Source of the DNA: Mobilicoccus pelagius NBRC 104925
GTDB lineage: Bacteria > Actinomycetota > Actinomycetes > Actinomycetales > Dermatophilaceae
Length of the DNA stretch: 64,000 nt
Assembly: GCF_000247995.1 (NCBI RefSeq)
Contig: NZ_BAFE01000094.1
Location: forward strand, 1 to 64,000
Direction: 5' to 3'
Part shown: positions 14,819-24,400 of the stretch, one piece after another
Layout of the letters: every line of letters starts with the position of its first letter
Position numbering within the stretch: the first letter of the stretch is position 1
The notes under the pieces: generated by a model
Told to the model about the DNA's origin: nothing
Database searches by the model: none
Seen by the model: only the letters and a program-made list of their open reading frames with translations
Made by a program: the position numbers and the translations under genes

Positions 14819-16800
14819 GGCGTCACCACCCCGCGCCGGACGAGGCGGCGGCGCTCGGCGTACTCGAGGTCGTCCACCCACAGCTGCGCCTGCGTGCGCC
14901 GCACGAACGGCGTGATGAGGGGCGAGAACGCCCGTGCGACACGGAATCCCATGCGATCGGAGGAGGCGATGGTCGCCTCCGTCATCACGGAGACGGGCCG
15001 GTCCGCGCCGGGCGCGGTGAGCGGCGTCGCGTGCGTCTCGACGACGCTGCCCCGCCCCTCGCCCTCGGTGATGTGCATGACGATCGTGCGGGCGTCGGGG
15101 CACGTGAACTCCGCCCGCACCGGCACGCCCCATGTCGGGGTGAGGCGGAACGCCACGTCGGTGACGAGGCGGTCGGGGGTGCTCGCGTCGTCGTCGACGA
15201 CGAGGTGGCTGAACGCGTACGGGTGCAGCCAGGCCCCGTGCCAGGGGTCGAGGCGGTTGGCGACGACGTCCTCGGGTGCGCACTGCGCGGCGGCGACATG
15301 GACGGCGCTGATCGCGGTGTCGAGCGCGGGCCGCACCGGGAGCCGCGGTGCCTCGCAAGGCGTCTCGCCCTCGGTGGGGAGCTGCACCCAGAGGAGGACG
15401 CCGTCGTCGTGGACGGGGAACGTCGGCCATCGGCCGGACGCGGCGGGCGGCCACTCCGAGGGGAGGCGCAGCCCGTGCCAGCGGCACATGAGGTCGCGGC
15501 CGTCGACCTCGCACCGGTCGAGGCGGGCACCCATGTGGGGGCAGACGCCGGAAGACGCCCGCAGCTCGCCGTCCTCGGTGCGCCACAGGGCGATCTCGCG
15601 GCCGGCGATCGTGCGGACGATCGACTCCGCGCCGACGTCGCCGCTGCACCCGACGACGTACCAGCCGCCGGGGTCACGGTCGAGCGCCCGCGCGAGGGCC
15701 TTCTCGATGCGGGGGATCGCCGCCTGCCGCCACGTGCTCCGCAGCTCCTCGGCTGGGGGTTGGGGCACCCGCTTGATCGGGATGCGGTCGCGGTGGACGG
15801 GCGCCGCCCCGTCGACGGGGGCGTCCGGTGTGCTCGTCGCGCTCGAAGGGCTCGTCGCGGGGCCCGAGAGGTGGGGGCGGCCGGTGAGGAGGGTCCGCGC
15901 GGTGAGGGCGACCTTGCCCGCCGGGGAGACCCGGCGTCGCTGGGTGAACACGTCGTAATCCGCCTTCTCGATGCGGGTGAGGATGTCGGCGTACATGGAG
16001 AGGGCCGCGCCGACGCATCGCGCGGAGGCGGGCGGGAGCATCGCGACGCCGGGTTCGGCCTGCCGGTACAGCTCGCGGTTGCGGTCGATCTGCGCGGCGA
16101 GGAAGCGGCGCCACTCCGGCGTCACGCGACGCACCCACGGGTCGGCGCCGTGGGCGGCGAGCTCGTCGGCGGGGAGGTAGACGCGGCCGCGGTCGAGGTC
16201 CTCGCCGACGTCGCGGAGGAAGTTCGTGAGCTGGAAGGCGAGGCCGAGTGCGCGAGCGGGGCCGAGCGCGCCGGGCGAGTGCGGGCGGAGGACGGGCAGC
16301 ATCATCTCGCCGACGACGGCGGCGGAGCCCTCCATGTAGTCGTCGCGCAGCTCGGGCCACGTCGCCCAGCTCGTGCGGGTGAGGTCGAGGCGCATCGCGT
16401 GGAAGAACCGGTCGAAGCAGTCCTGCGGCAGCTGCATGCGGCGGACGCTCGTGACGATCGCGTGGAAGACGGGGACGTCGTCCTCGCCGCGCTCCCACGC
16501 CTCGCGGAAGCGGGCCTCGAAGGCGTCGAGACGGTCCTCCGGGCCGACCTCGGCGCCGGGGACCCCGAGGCCGGCGAGGTGGGCGGCGCCGGGCTCGTCG
16601 ACGATGTCGTCGGCGAGGCGGCACAACGCGTAGACGGCGTAGACGTCCTCCCGCTGCTCCCGGTCGAGGAACAGGGTGCCCCAGTAGTACGTCGTGCCGT
16701 TGGCGTACGTGATGTCGTGGCAGACGCGTCGGCCCACGTCGAGGCGCGTCTCGGCGGAGAGGGGACGGCCGGGACGGGGGGAGGCGGGCAGTGGGGGCAT
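14815..16800 (-). CDS. crtB: Phytoene synthase fused to a Rieske-type oxygenase domain
   Basis: A single 661-residue frame with two enzymes. Residues about 20-305 are a squalene/phytoene synthase with both Asp motifs, DDIVD (64-68) and DVGED..RGRVYLP (197-210). A Pro/Ser/Thr-rich linker spans about 308-345. Residues 355-661 are a Rieske oxygenase of the DUF5914-like type: cluster ligands C420-x-H422 and C439-x2-H442, then D518-x2-H521-x4-H526, the mononuclear iron triad. CrtB joins two GGPP into phytoene; the Rieske half is predicted to oxidise a carotenoid. All ligands are present, so both halves look active. It is the operon's first gene; an AACCC/GGGTT inverted repeat lies at 16812-16828 upstream. 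Confidence 0.9.
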   Translation of the reverse strand: MPPLPASPRPGRPLSAETRLDVGRRVCHDITYANGTTYYWGTLFLDREQREDVYAVYALCRLADDIVDEPGAAHLAGLGVPGAEVGPEDRLDAFEARFREAWERGEDDVPVFHAIVTSVRRMQLPQDCFDRFFHAMRLDLTRTSWATWPELRDDYMEGSAAVVGEMMLPVLRPHSPGALGPARALGLAFQLTNFLRDVGEDLDRGRVYLPADELAAHGADPWVRRVTPEWRRFLAAQIDRNRELYRQAEPGVAMLPPASARCVGAALSMYADILTRIEKADYDVFTQRRRVSPAGKVALTARTLLTGRPHLSGPATSPSSATSTPDAPVDGAAPVHRDRIPIKRVPQPPAEELRSTWRQAAIPRIEKALARALDRDPGGWYVVGCSGDVGAESIVRTIAGREIALWRTEDGELRASSGVCPHMGARLDRCEVDGRDLMCRWHGLRLPSEWPPAASGRWPTFPVHDDGVLLWVQLPTEGETPCEAPRLPVRPALDTAISAVHVAAAQCAPEDVVANRLDPWHGAWLHPYAFSHLVVDDDASTPDRLVTDVAFRLTPTWGVPVRAEFTCPDARTIVMHITEGEGRGSVVETHATPLTAPGADRPVSVMTEATIASSDRMGFRVARAFSPLITPFVRRTQAQLWVDDLEYAERRRLVRRGVVTP

Positions 16801-16912
16801 CAGCGCGATTCAACCCTGTATTCGGGTTTCGTGCCAGGGGGGTTCGTGCGAGGTGCCCGTCTCGGTCGAACGCGTCCGGGCATCCGCCTCGTCCGCCCCA
16901 CCGGAGGCCCGT

Positions 16913-17263
16913 CTATGCGGACGTGGCGGTGCCCGCCCGGTGGGACGCGTCGGCCGCCGCCGTGCCCGCGTCGCGGCGGAGGATGTCGACGGCGGGTTCG
17001 GGTCGTACGTACAGCCAGCCCTGCACCATCGGGCAGCCGAGGTCGGCGAGGGTGAGGAGGAAGACGTCGAGCGTCGGGTGGATCATGCCGACGAGGCCGG
17101 CGGGGAATCCCGATCCGCCGACGAGCGGGGCGAGCACGGTGACCCACGAGGAGAGGGCCGCGCCGACGGTGAACGCCGCGGCATCGACGACGACGTGCCG
17201 GTCGCGGGGGTGGCCGACCTTCCGGCCGAGCAGCGCGAGCCACAGGATGAGGAAGAGGCACCC
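16913..17263 (-). pseudogene. Stump of a membrane GGDEF/EAL-type protein with the centre deleted
   Basis: About 117 codons without a usable start, in the same frame as the EAL gene just upstream. The first part has membrane helices (LFLILWLALLGRK, then AAAFTVGAALSSWVTVLAPL) like the N-terminal sensor of membrane cyclase/phosphodiesterases. It passes directly from HPTLDVFLLTL into DLGCPMVQGWLYVRP, the closing QGYLF.RP motif of an EAL domain. The GGDEF and nearly all of EAL are missing, consistent with one in-frame internal deletion. It ends at a TAG at 16913. Confidence 0.55.
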
Positions 17264-17278
17264 CGAAGTTGGGGCGGA

Positions 17279-18100
17279 TCAGTTCTCGGGGAGGGCGAGC
17301 GGTGCGGCGAGGGCGGCCTCGGCGTCGACGGGGGCGCCGAGGTGGAAGCCCTGCGCCCACTCGAAGTCGAGCTCCCGCACGAGGTCGAGCGCGTCGGCGC
17401 TCTCGACGCCGGCGGCGACGACGGGCAGGCCGATGCCCTGCACGGCGGAGGCGATCTCGGTGAGCGCGGCGCGCTGCTCGCCGGCGACGAGCTTCGGGTG
17501 GAGCTTGATGATGTCGACGGGAACGTCGGCCGCGGCGGGCAGCAGGTCGAGATCGGCCGGGGTGAAGCCGTCGAGGCAGAGCGTCACCTCGTTCTCCTGG
17601 AGCTGCGTGAGACGCGCGAACGCCTTGGCGTCGGCGTCGAAGAGGCGCCGGAATATGTCGGCGGTGAGGTCGACGAGCAGTCGGTCGCCGGTGATGCGAT
17701 GACGTCGCAGGACGGCGTTCACCTCGGTGACGAGGGTCGGGCCGGCGACGACGTCCCACGAGACGTTGACGGAGACGATCGAGTGGTGCTCGGGGTGCGT
17801 CTCGCGGAACCGGGCCTGGAACGCGAGGGCGTCGTCGAGGGTGTGCAGGTCGACGGTGCGCATCTCGCCCGTCGCCTCGACCGCCGCGAAGACGCGCCGC
17901 GGGGCGTCGATGCCGCCGTCGGGACGACGCAGACGGACGAGGGCCTCGAAGCCCTGCAGGGCGTCGTTGCGGAGGTTGTAGAACGGCTGGAAGTGGGTGA
18001 GGAGGCCGCCCTCGCCCGCGTGTGTGTGGCCCTGCGTCTGGCCCGTCGTGCCGGTCATGTCCCTCGTGTCCTCGCCCGTGTGTGAACCGCTGTCGGTCAT
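17279..18100 (-). CDS. EAL-domain protein with a degenerate active site
   Basis: A 273-residue protein that is essentially one EAL domain after a 30-residue polar leader. Compared with active c-di-GMP phosphodiesterases it keeps E52 of EAL, N112, D177, K199 and Q250. It lacks others: the LEITE glutamate is Asp144, DDFG reads DGFT (second Asp is Gly178) and AEGVE reads AAGVE (Glu to Ala230). Loss of metal and catalytic residues suggests no hydrolysis; it may bind c-di-GMP or a protein partner. The ATG at 18100 follows GAGGGACAGG; alternatives lie at 18130 and 18058. A stump of another EAL gene follows it. Confidence 0.75.
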   Translation of the reverse strand: MTDSGSHTGEDTRDMTGTTGQTQGHTHAGEGGLLTHFQPFYNLRNDALQGFEALVRLRRPDGGIDAPRRVFAAVEATGEMRTVDLHTLDDALAFQARFRETHPEHHSIVSVNVSWDVVAGPTLVTEVNAVLRRHRITGDRLLVDLTADIFRRLFDADAKAFARLTQLQENEVTLCLDGFTPADLDLLPAAADVPVDIIKLHPKLVAGEQRAALTEIASAVQGIGLPVVAAGVESADALDLVRELDFEWAQGFHLGAPVDAEAALAAPLALPEN

Positions 18101-18312
18101 CCTGTCCCTCTTCGACCGGCGGCCCCCCATCCTGAGGGGCGGGCGTGGCGAGCGGCGGCACCGCCACGGCCCGGTTTCGTCCGTCCCCAGGAGATCTGGC
18201 TCTCCGCCCCGGGCGTAACGTCCCGTGGTGGTGGGGGCGTGCCGGAGTTTCGGGACCCCGGAGTTTCAGGACCCCGGCGCCGCGTGGCCGACCGGTGCGG
18301 TTCCATGAGGAC

Positions 18313-19905
18313 ATGGCGCTCGAGAAGTGGTTCCTCACGACCGAGGAACGCGGCAACCCCTTCACGCGGCTCACCCACCGACACGGCGGTGCCGCGTGGA
18401 CGAGCGGCAACTCCGCCCGGCTCCACGTCCACGGGGCCGACTACTTCGCGCGTCTGCGGGAGGTCGTCGACGGGCTCAAGGCCGGCGACCTGCTCCTGTT
18501 CACCGACTGGCGGGGCGACCCCGACGAGCGCATCGGTGACGACGACCTCACCGTCGCACAGCTGCTCGCGGGGGCGGCGAGCCGGGGTGTCGTCGTCAAG
18601 GGCCTGTTCTGGCGGTCGCACCTCGACCAGTTCTCCTACTCCGAGGAGCAGAACCGGTGGATGGCCGGTGACATCCGTGCCGCCGGTGGGGAGGTCCTCC
18701 TCGACCTGCGGGTCCTGCCGCTCGGCTCCCACCACCAGAAGTTCGTCGTCGCCCGTCACCCCGGTCGGCCCGAGCTCGACGTCGCGTTCGTCGGGGGCAT
18801 CGACCTGTGCCACACGCGCCGCGACGACCGTGACCACCGTGGCGACCCCCAGCCCGTCGACATGGGCGACGTGTGGGGCCCGACGCCGGGATGGCACGAC
18901 GCGATGATCGAGGTTCACGGCCCCGTCGTCGGCGACGTCGAGGCGACGTTCCGCGAACGGTGGGACGACCCCACCCCGCTCACCCTCGACCCGATCTCGC
19001 GCCTCGACTCGTGGGTGCACCGAGACGATCCCCATGCCGACACCCTCCCCCCGCAGGCCCCCGACCCGGAGCCGTGCGGCGACCTGCACGTCCAGCTGCT
19101 CCGCACATACCCCGCCAAGCTGCCGCGGTTCCCGTTCGCGCCGCGCGGCGAGCGCAGCGTCGCCCGCGGCTACAACAAGGCCGTCCCGCGGGCCTCGCGC
19201 ATCGTCTACGTGGAGGATCAGTACTTCTGGAGCGGCGAGGTCGCCTCGTGCTTCGCGAAGGCCCTGCGGGAGAACCCCGACCTCCGCCTCGTCGTCGTCC
19301 TGTCGACGTACACGACGGCCGACACCCGCGTCGCCGAGGCGAGCGCCATGCCCTCCCGCAACGACGCCCTCCGCGAGGTGTATCGGGCGGGTGGTGACCG
19401 GGTCGGTGTCTACGGTCTCGAGAACCACGCCGGGACGCCCGTGTACGTCCACGCCAAGGTGTGCGTCGTCGACGACGTGTGGACGGCCGTCGGCTCCGAC
19501 AACGTCAACCGCCGCTCGTGGACGTACGACACCGAACTCACGTGCGCCGTGATCGACGAGACCCGGGACGAGCGCGAACCCCGCCGCATGGGCGAGGAGG
19601 AGGCGCGTCGGTTCGCCCGCGAGGCGCGTCTCACCCTCGCCCGTGAGCACCTCGACCGCGCCGACGGGGACGACGCCGACCTCGTCGATCCGGTGTCGAT
19701 GTTCGAGGCGTTCCGCAAGGCGGCCCGCGACCTCGACCGGTGGCACGAGGGCGGATGCGTCGGCCCGCGCTCGCCCGGCCGCCTGCGCACGTACACGATG
19801 CGGGAGGTCACCGGCGTGCAGCGTGCGCTCGGCAAGGTCGCCTACCGGTTGGCGAGCGACCCCGACGGGCGTCCGCGCTCGATGCGGGGGACCTCGGATT
19901 TCTGA
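18313..19905 (+). CDS. Phospholipase D-family protein
   Basis: A 530-residue protein with two HKD-type motifs: H141-Q-K143 followed by DVAFVGGIDL, and H380-A-K382-x4-D387 followed by AVGSDNVNRRS. These place it in the PLD superfamily, where two His residues form one active site. The first motif has a longer His-Lys-to-Asp spacing, as in eukaryote-like and cardiolipin synthase-like members. No signal peptide is visible, so it probably acts in the cytoplasm or at the inner membrane face. The ATG at 18313 follows a close GAGG. Substrate is unknown. It is divergent from the EAL gene. Confidence 0.85.
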   Translation: MALEKWFLTTEERGNPFTRLTHRHGGAAWTSGNSARLHVHGADYFARLREVVDGLKAGDLLLFTDWRGDPDERIGDDDLTVAQLLAGAASRGVVVKGLFWRSHLDQFSYSEEQNRWMAGDIRAAGGEVLLDLRVLPLGSHHQKFVVARHPGRPELDVAFVGGIDLCHTRRDDRDHRGDPQPVDMGDVWGPTPGWHDAMIEVHGPVVGDVEATFRERWDDPTPLTLDPISRLDSWVHRDDPHADTLPPQAPDPEPCGDLHVQLLRTYPAKLPRFPFAPRGERSVARGYNKAVPRASRIVYVEDQYFWSGEVASCFAKALRENPDLRLVVVLSTYTTADTRVAEASAMPSRNDALREVYRAGGDRVGVYGLENHAGTPVYVHAKVCVVDDVWTAVGSDNVNRRSWTYDTELTCAVIDETRDEREPRRMGEEEARRFAREARLTLAREHLDRADGDDADLVDPVSMFEAFRKAARDLDRWHEGGCVGPRSPGRLRTYTMREVTGVQRALGKVAYRLASDPDGRPRSMRGTSDF

Positions 19906-19923
19906 GCCGAGTTCTGAGCCCCG

Positions 19924-20427
19924 TCAGACGAGGCGGAGGAGCTTGAGCAGACCCCAGATGGCGAGGACGGCGAAGGCGAGGACGACCACGAGGATGAGGA
20001 CGACCATGAGGACAGCCCTCACGAGGTACGTCCTCGAGGAGACGTCCACCGTGCGCCCCTGGTCGAGCGTGCGCTCCAGCAGACGGAGGTTCTTGAGGTT
20101 GGCGCGATGGGCCGCGTCGGCGACGTCGCCGACCCCCGGGATGAGCCCGAGGAGCGCGTCGAGGACGAGGTTCCAGCCCATGAGCGCGAGGACCGACACC
20201 GGCACCCGTTTGCGTACGGCGTCCGCGAGGATCATGCCCGAGATGACCGACCCGGCGGCGTCCCCCACCCCGGGGATCAACCCGATGAGCGCGTCGAGAC
20301 CGAGGCCGATGTTCGTGCCCGGCACCCGGACGAGATCGTCCATGAGTCGGGCAAGGACGCGTGAGGAGTATGTGCTCGACCCTCCCCTGGGGGACGATGC
20401 GGCGGGGCGGGCGTGGAACCGGGGCAT
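19924..20427 (-). CDS. DUF4112 membrane protein
   Basis: A 167-residue protein with the duplicated DUF4112 motif: LIGLIPGVGDAAGSVISG and LLGLIPGVGDVADAAHRAN. Both are hydrophobic hairpins with a Pro-Gly turn. A third strongly hydrophobic helix (VLMVVLILVVVLAFAVLAIW) ends the protein. Function is unknown for the family. The ATG at 20427 follows TGGTGGG and excludes an unconserved upstream extension. It converges on the phospholipase gene with an 18-base gap. Confidence 0.8.
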   Translation of the reverse strand: MPRFHARPAASSPRGGSSTYSSRVLARLMDDLVRVPGTNIGLGLDALIGLIPGVGDAAGSVISGMILADAVRKRVPVSVLALMGWNLVLDALLGLIPGVGDVADAAHRANLKNLRLLERTLDQGRTVDVSSRTYLVRAVLMVVLILVVVLAFAVLAIWGLLKLLRLV

Positions 20428-20558
20428 CCCACCAGCGTAGGTGGCGCGCCTCCCGGCCTCGACATTCAGACTCGTCCCAAGGCGCTGCGGCATGATCGAC
20501 CCATCACCCGTGCCGCGATCCGCGACACCCGCGAACAACCCCTGAACGGAGTCCCCGC

Positions 20559-21395
20559 GTGAACTGGCTGCACGCCGTCCTCCTCGGCATCGTCGAGGGA
20601 GTCACCGAGTTCCTGCCGGTCTCGAGCACCGGCCACCTCAACGTCGTCGAGAAGCTCCTCGGTTACGAGATCGACAGCGTGGGCATGACCGCGTTCACCG
20701 CCGTGATCCAGATCGGCGCGATCTTCGCGGCGATCGTCTACTTCTGGGGCGACATCGTCCGCATCGCGTCCGCGTGGCTCGCGGGTCTGCGGCACGCCGA
20801 CCGACGCGACGACCCCGACTGGCGTCTCGGCTGGGGCATCATCCTTGGCTCGATCCCCGTCGCCGTCGTCGGTCTGCTCTTCAAGGACGCGATCGAGGGC
20901 TCGCTGCGCAGCCTGTGGGTCATCGCCGGCGCGCTCATCGCGTGGTCGTTCGTCATGTGGCTCGCCGACCGCCGCACCGGCAACGAGCGCGGGATGAAGG
21001 ACGTCACCGTCACCGACGCCCTCGTCATCGGCTGCTTCCAGGCGCTGTCGCCGGTGTTCCCCGGCATCTCCCGTTCGGGCGCGACGATCTCCGCCGGTCT
21101 CTTCCGCCGGTTCGACCGCGTCACCGCCACCCGACTCAGCTTCTTCATGGGCATCCCGGCCCTCGTCGCGGCCGGTCTTCTCGAGGCGGTCACCGCCGCC
21201 GACCACATCTCCGAGTCCGTCGGTTGGGTGCCCACCGGGATCGCGACCCTCGTGTCGTTCGTCGTCGCCTACGTCTCGATCGCGTGGCTGCTGAAGTTCG
21301 TCTCGTCGAACGACTTCACGAGCTTCATCTGGTACCGCATCGCCCTCGGCCTCGTGCTCATCGGGCTCGTCGTCGGCGGGTTCGTCGCCCCCTGA
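20559..21395 (+). CDS. uppP: Undecaprenyl-diphosphatase UppP (BacA)
   Basis: A 278-residue polytopic membrane protein. The family motifs are intact: EGVTEFLPVSSTGHL near residue 13 and FPGISRSGATISAGL near 167. UppP dephosphorylates undecaprenyl diphosphate on the outer membrane face, recycling the lipid carrier for peptidoglycan and giving bacitracin tolerance. The length is normal for the family. It starts at a GTG and stands alone, divergent from the DUF4112 gene. Confidence 0.95.
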   Translation: MNWLHAVLLGIVEGVTEFLPVSSTGHLNVVEKLLGYEIDSVGMTAFTAVIQIGAIFAAIVYFWGDIVRIASAWLAGLRHADRRDDPDWRLGWGIILGSIPVAVVGLLFKDAIEGSLRSLWVIAGALIAWSFVMWLADRRTGNERGMKDVTVTDALVIGCFQALSPVFPGISRSGATISAGLFRRFDRVTATRLSFFMGIPALVAAGLLEAVTAADHISESVGWVPTGIATLVSFVVAYVSIAWLLKFVSSNDFTSFIWYRIALGLVLIGLVVGGFVAP

Positions 21396-21432
21396 CCCGC
21401 TCTTCTCCCCGCGCCCACGCGGCGGCCGTGCC

Positions 21433-24400
21433 TCAGGAGGCGCGTGCCGCCGCGTGGTGCGTCGTGGCGGGTGCGGGCGAGTCGGGCGCGCCCGGCGCCT
21501 CCCGGTCGTCGCGGGGGTGCAGACCCTGGTCGAGGAGGACGCGGCGGAGCGCCGCGAAGGCGCGGGCGGGGTCGATCTCGAGCTCGGACTCGCGCATCCG
21601 GTGCACCGTCCACCCGTGGCGTTCGATCCGGCACTGGTGCTCGAGGCCGCGGCGGTGGTCCTCCGGCCCGTCCCACGTCGACGTCTCGCAGACGATCGCG
21701 AGGCGCGCGCTCGGTCGCTCCGGGTCGGTGACGACGAGGTCGAGATGTCGACCCTCGACGAGGGCCCCGGTGCGCACGTCGTAGCCCCGGCTCGCGAGGA
21801 CGGCCGCGAGTCGTGACGCCGTCGAGGTGGGAGCGGGCGGCTCGTCGCCGCCGTCCTCCTCCGGGCGCAGCCGTACGTCGATCCCGCGACGTCGCACCGC
21901 CTCGGTGAACAACGACGTCGTCGGATCACCCCACGTCCCGGCCCGCTCCGTACCGAGGTACCGCTCGGCGAGGCGCGTACGGCGCGTCGTCAGGTCCCGC
22001 GCCGCCGGGTCGTCCGTCGCGTGGCCGCGGGAGGCGTCGTCCCAGGCGTCGGCGTGGTTCGTGTCCGCCGCCCCGGCCGTGGCCGGTGTCACCGGCGTGG
22101 GTGCGCCGAGGAGGACGATGCGCGGCCCGACCGCGCGGAGGAACGTCGCTCCGAGGTCGAGGGCCGCGGCGTCGAGGACGACGACGGTGTCGACGACGGG
22201 CCGGTCGGCGGGGTCGTCGAGGAAGAGGTCGGGGACGCGGTGGGCCGTCACGAGCCAGGCGGGGACGGCGGCACGGCAGCGTCGGCGGATGCGGGCGAGT
22301 TCCCGGTACTGGCGGGGTGATCCGCCCGCCCCGGCGAGGCGCCGATGCAGGTACGTGTGGAGGGTGAGCGCCATGCGCGTCGCGGGGGTGAGGCGGTCGG
22401 CCCGTACGGCGTGACGCCACGCGGCGAGACGTGTCCCCAGCTCGGCGGCGTCGCGGATCTCGCGGTCGAGACGGGCCAGTTCGCTCGGGAACGCCGTCGG
22501 GTCGTCCCGGCGCTGCTCGTCGAGCCACGTCCGGGTGCATGCCCACCGCCATGCCTCCTCGAGGCGGGGCAGGCGGGCCTCCCACCAGGCGCGGGGCGCG
22601 CTGTCGAGGGCGTCGAGCAGGCGCGGCGCCGCGACCCGCAGGCGAGGGACGACGGCGGCACGGCGGGCGAGGTCGTCGTGTCGGCGGTCGAGCTCGGCGA
22701 GTTCCTCCCACGCGTGGGCGTAGCCGCCGGGGTCGAGGGCGAGGACGGCGTCGTGGAGACGGCGCGCCGCGTCGGCGGCCCCGCCGTCGGCGAGCTCGTC
22801 GCGGAGCCGGATGACGAGGTGCGTGAGCGGCGCCGCGTGCGCCGTCGTCGCGGCCACGTCGTCCGCGGCGGCGAGGCGGGCGAGGAGGTCGCCGCCGGCG
22901 TCGTCGTCGGCCCAGTCGGGCAGGGGGACGCCGAGGGTGGCGAGGTGGTCGGTCACCGCGGCGAGGCGGGTGGGCAGTGCGACGATGCGGTCGAACTGCA
23001 TCCACAGAGTGCGGTGGCAGTCGAGTCGGGCGGTGAGCGAGTCCTGCTCGGGGACGACGGTCGACGCCGGCCACGCCGCGTCCAGCTCGTCGAGGGCGCG
23101 CTCGGCGTCGAGGTGGCGGAGGAACGCCTCGACGTCCTCGAGGCGGGTCGGGGGACGCCCGTCGACGCGGACGAACCGGAACAGCGGGTCGGCGGCGCGG
23201 ACGTGGTCGGGGAGGTCGATGCCGCCGAGCGGGATGCCGTGCCGGTCGACGGGGAGCGGGCCGACCTCACGGAGGTGGTCGCGAAGGTAGCGGGCGCGGG
23301 GCGCGGGGTGGTCGAGGGCTTCGACGACGTCGACGTCGCGGCCCACGGCGCCGACCTTCTCGGTCGCCGTCGCGACGAGGTCGCCGATCACGGTGGCGGC
23401 CCGGTGCCACTCCTGCGGCGTCGCGGAGCGCAGGTCGCGGATCGCGCCCTCCATCCACTCGCCCGGGAAGTCGGCGGCGGCACACAGGTCGTCCGCGAGG
23501 TCGCCGAGGAGCGTGACGAGCCGGGCTCGGTCCTCCGTGCTCGCCGAGGAGAGTCGTCGGACGGCGGGGTCGTCGGCGTACCGCGCCCGGCCGGCGGCGT
23601 CGTGGGCGTCCTCGTCGAACCGGGCGACGAGACGGGCGAACTCGGCGGGGTCGGGTAGCCGGGCGAGGTCGTGGCGGCGGCCGTGGAAGCCGCGGGCGAG
23701 ACGGGCGAGCGCCTCGTCCCCGGCGAGGTCGAGGGCGGCGCGGAGGTCGTCGGCGTCGACGGGACACGGGCCGTCGGTGGGGGCGTCGACGAGGTCGGCG
23801 AGCCAGCCGTCCTCGGCAGCGGCGTCGTGGTGACGTCGAACGAGCTCGGCGAGCGGGGCGGTGTGGCCGCCGTGCGTGCGGACGAGGGTCTCGGCCTCCC
23901 GGCTCGTCTCGGCCTGGTCGAGGAGGCGGCGGCGTTCGTCGCGGAGGAGCCGGAGCGTGCGGCCGGAGGCGGCGAGGTCCCGGTCGACGGCGTCGCGGTC
24001 GAGGTCGGTGAACCGTCGGGTGATGGTCTCGACGGCGTTCGTGAGGTCGTCGTCGGTCGCGGCGACGTCGGGCACGGTGACGGCGAGGGGCCGCAGGTCG
24101 AGGGGGAGGTGGGCGTGGACGGCGCGCAGGGTCGCCGTCGCGCCGCCGGTGACGAGGACCCGGCGCCCCTCCCGCAGCTCGTGGGCGACGAGGGCGGCGG
24201 CGAGGGGCGTCGGGTCGATGCCGGTCGTGTCGATCACCGTCTCGGCGTGATGGACGGCGTGATGGAGCGCCTCCCCTTCGGGGCCGGTGAGGTCGGCGAC
24301 CGTCGTGAGGTCGTCGGGCGCCTCCGGCCCGGCGCCGGGTCGGGGGTCGGGTGTGGGTGTGGGGACGTGCGTGAGGGAGGCGGGGGTGGCCTCGAGGCGG

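Noticed and set aside
16800-18410. 536-codon minus-strand frame over the EAL gene
   Set aside because: Arg/Pro-rich shadow; the EAL domain is in another frame.
20559-20640. tRNA or riboswitch ahead of uppP
   Set aside because: No cloverleaf arms or conserved aptamer core could be drawn.
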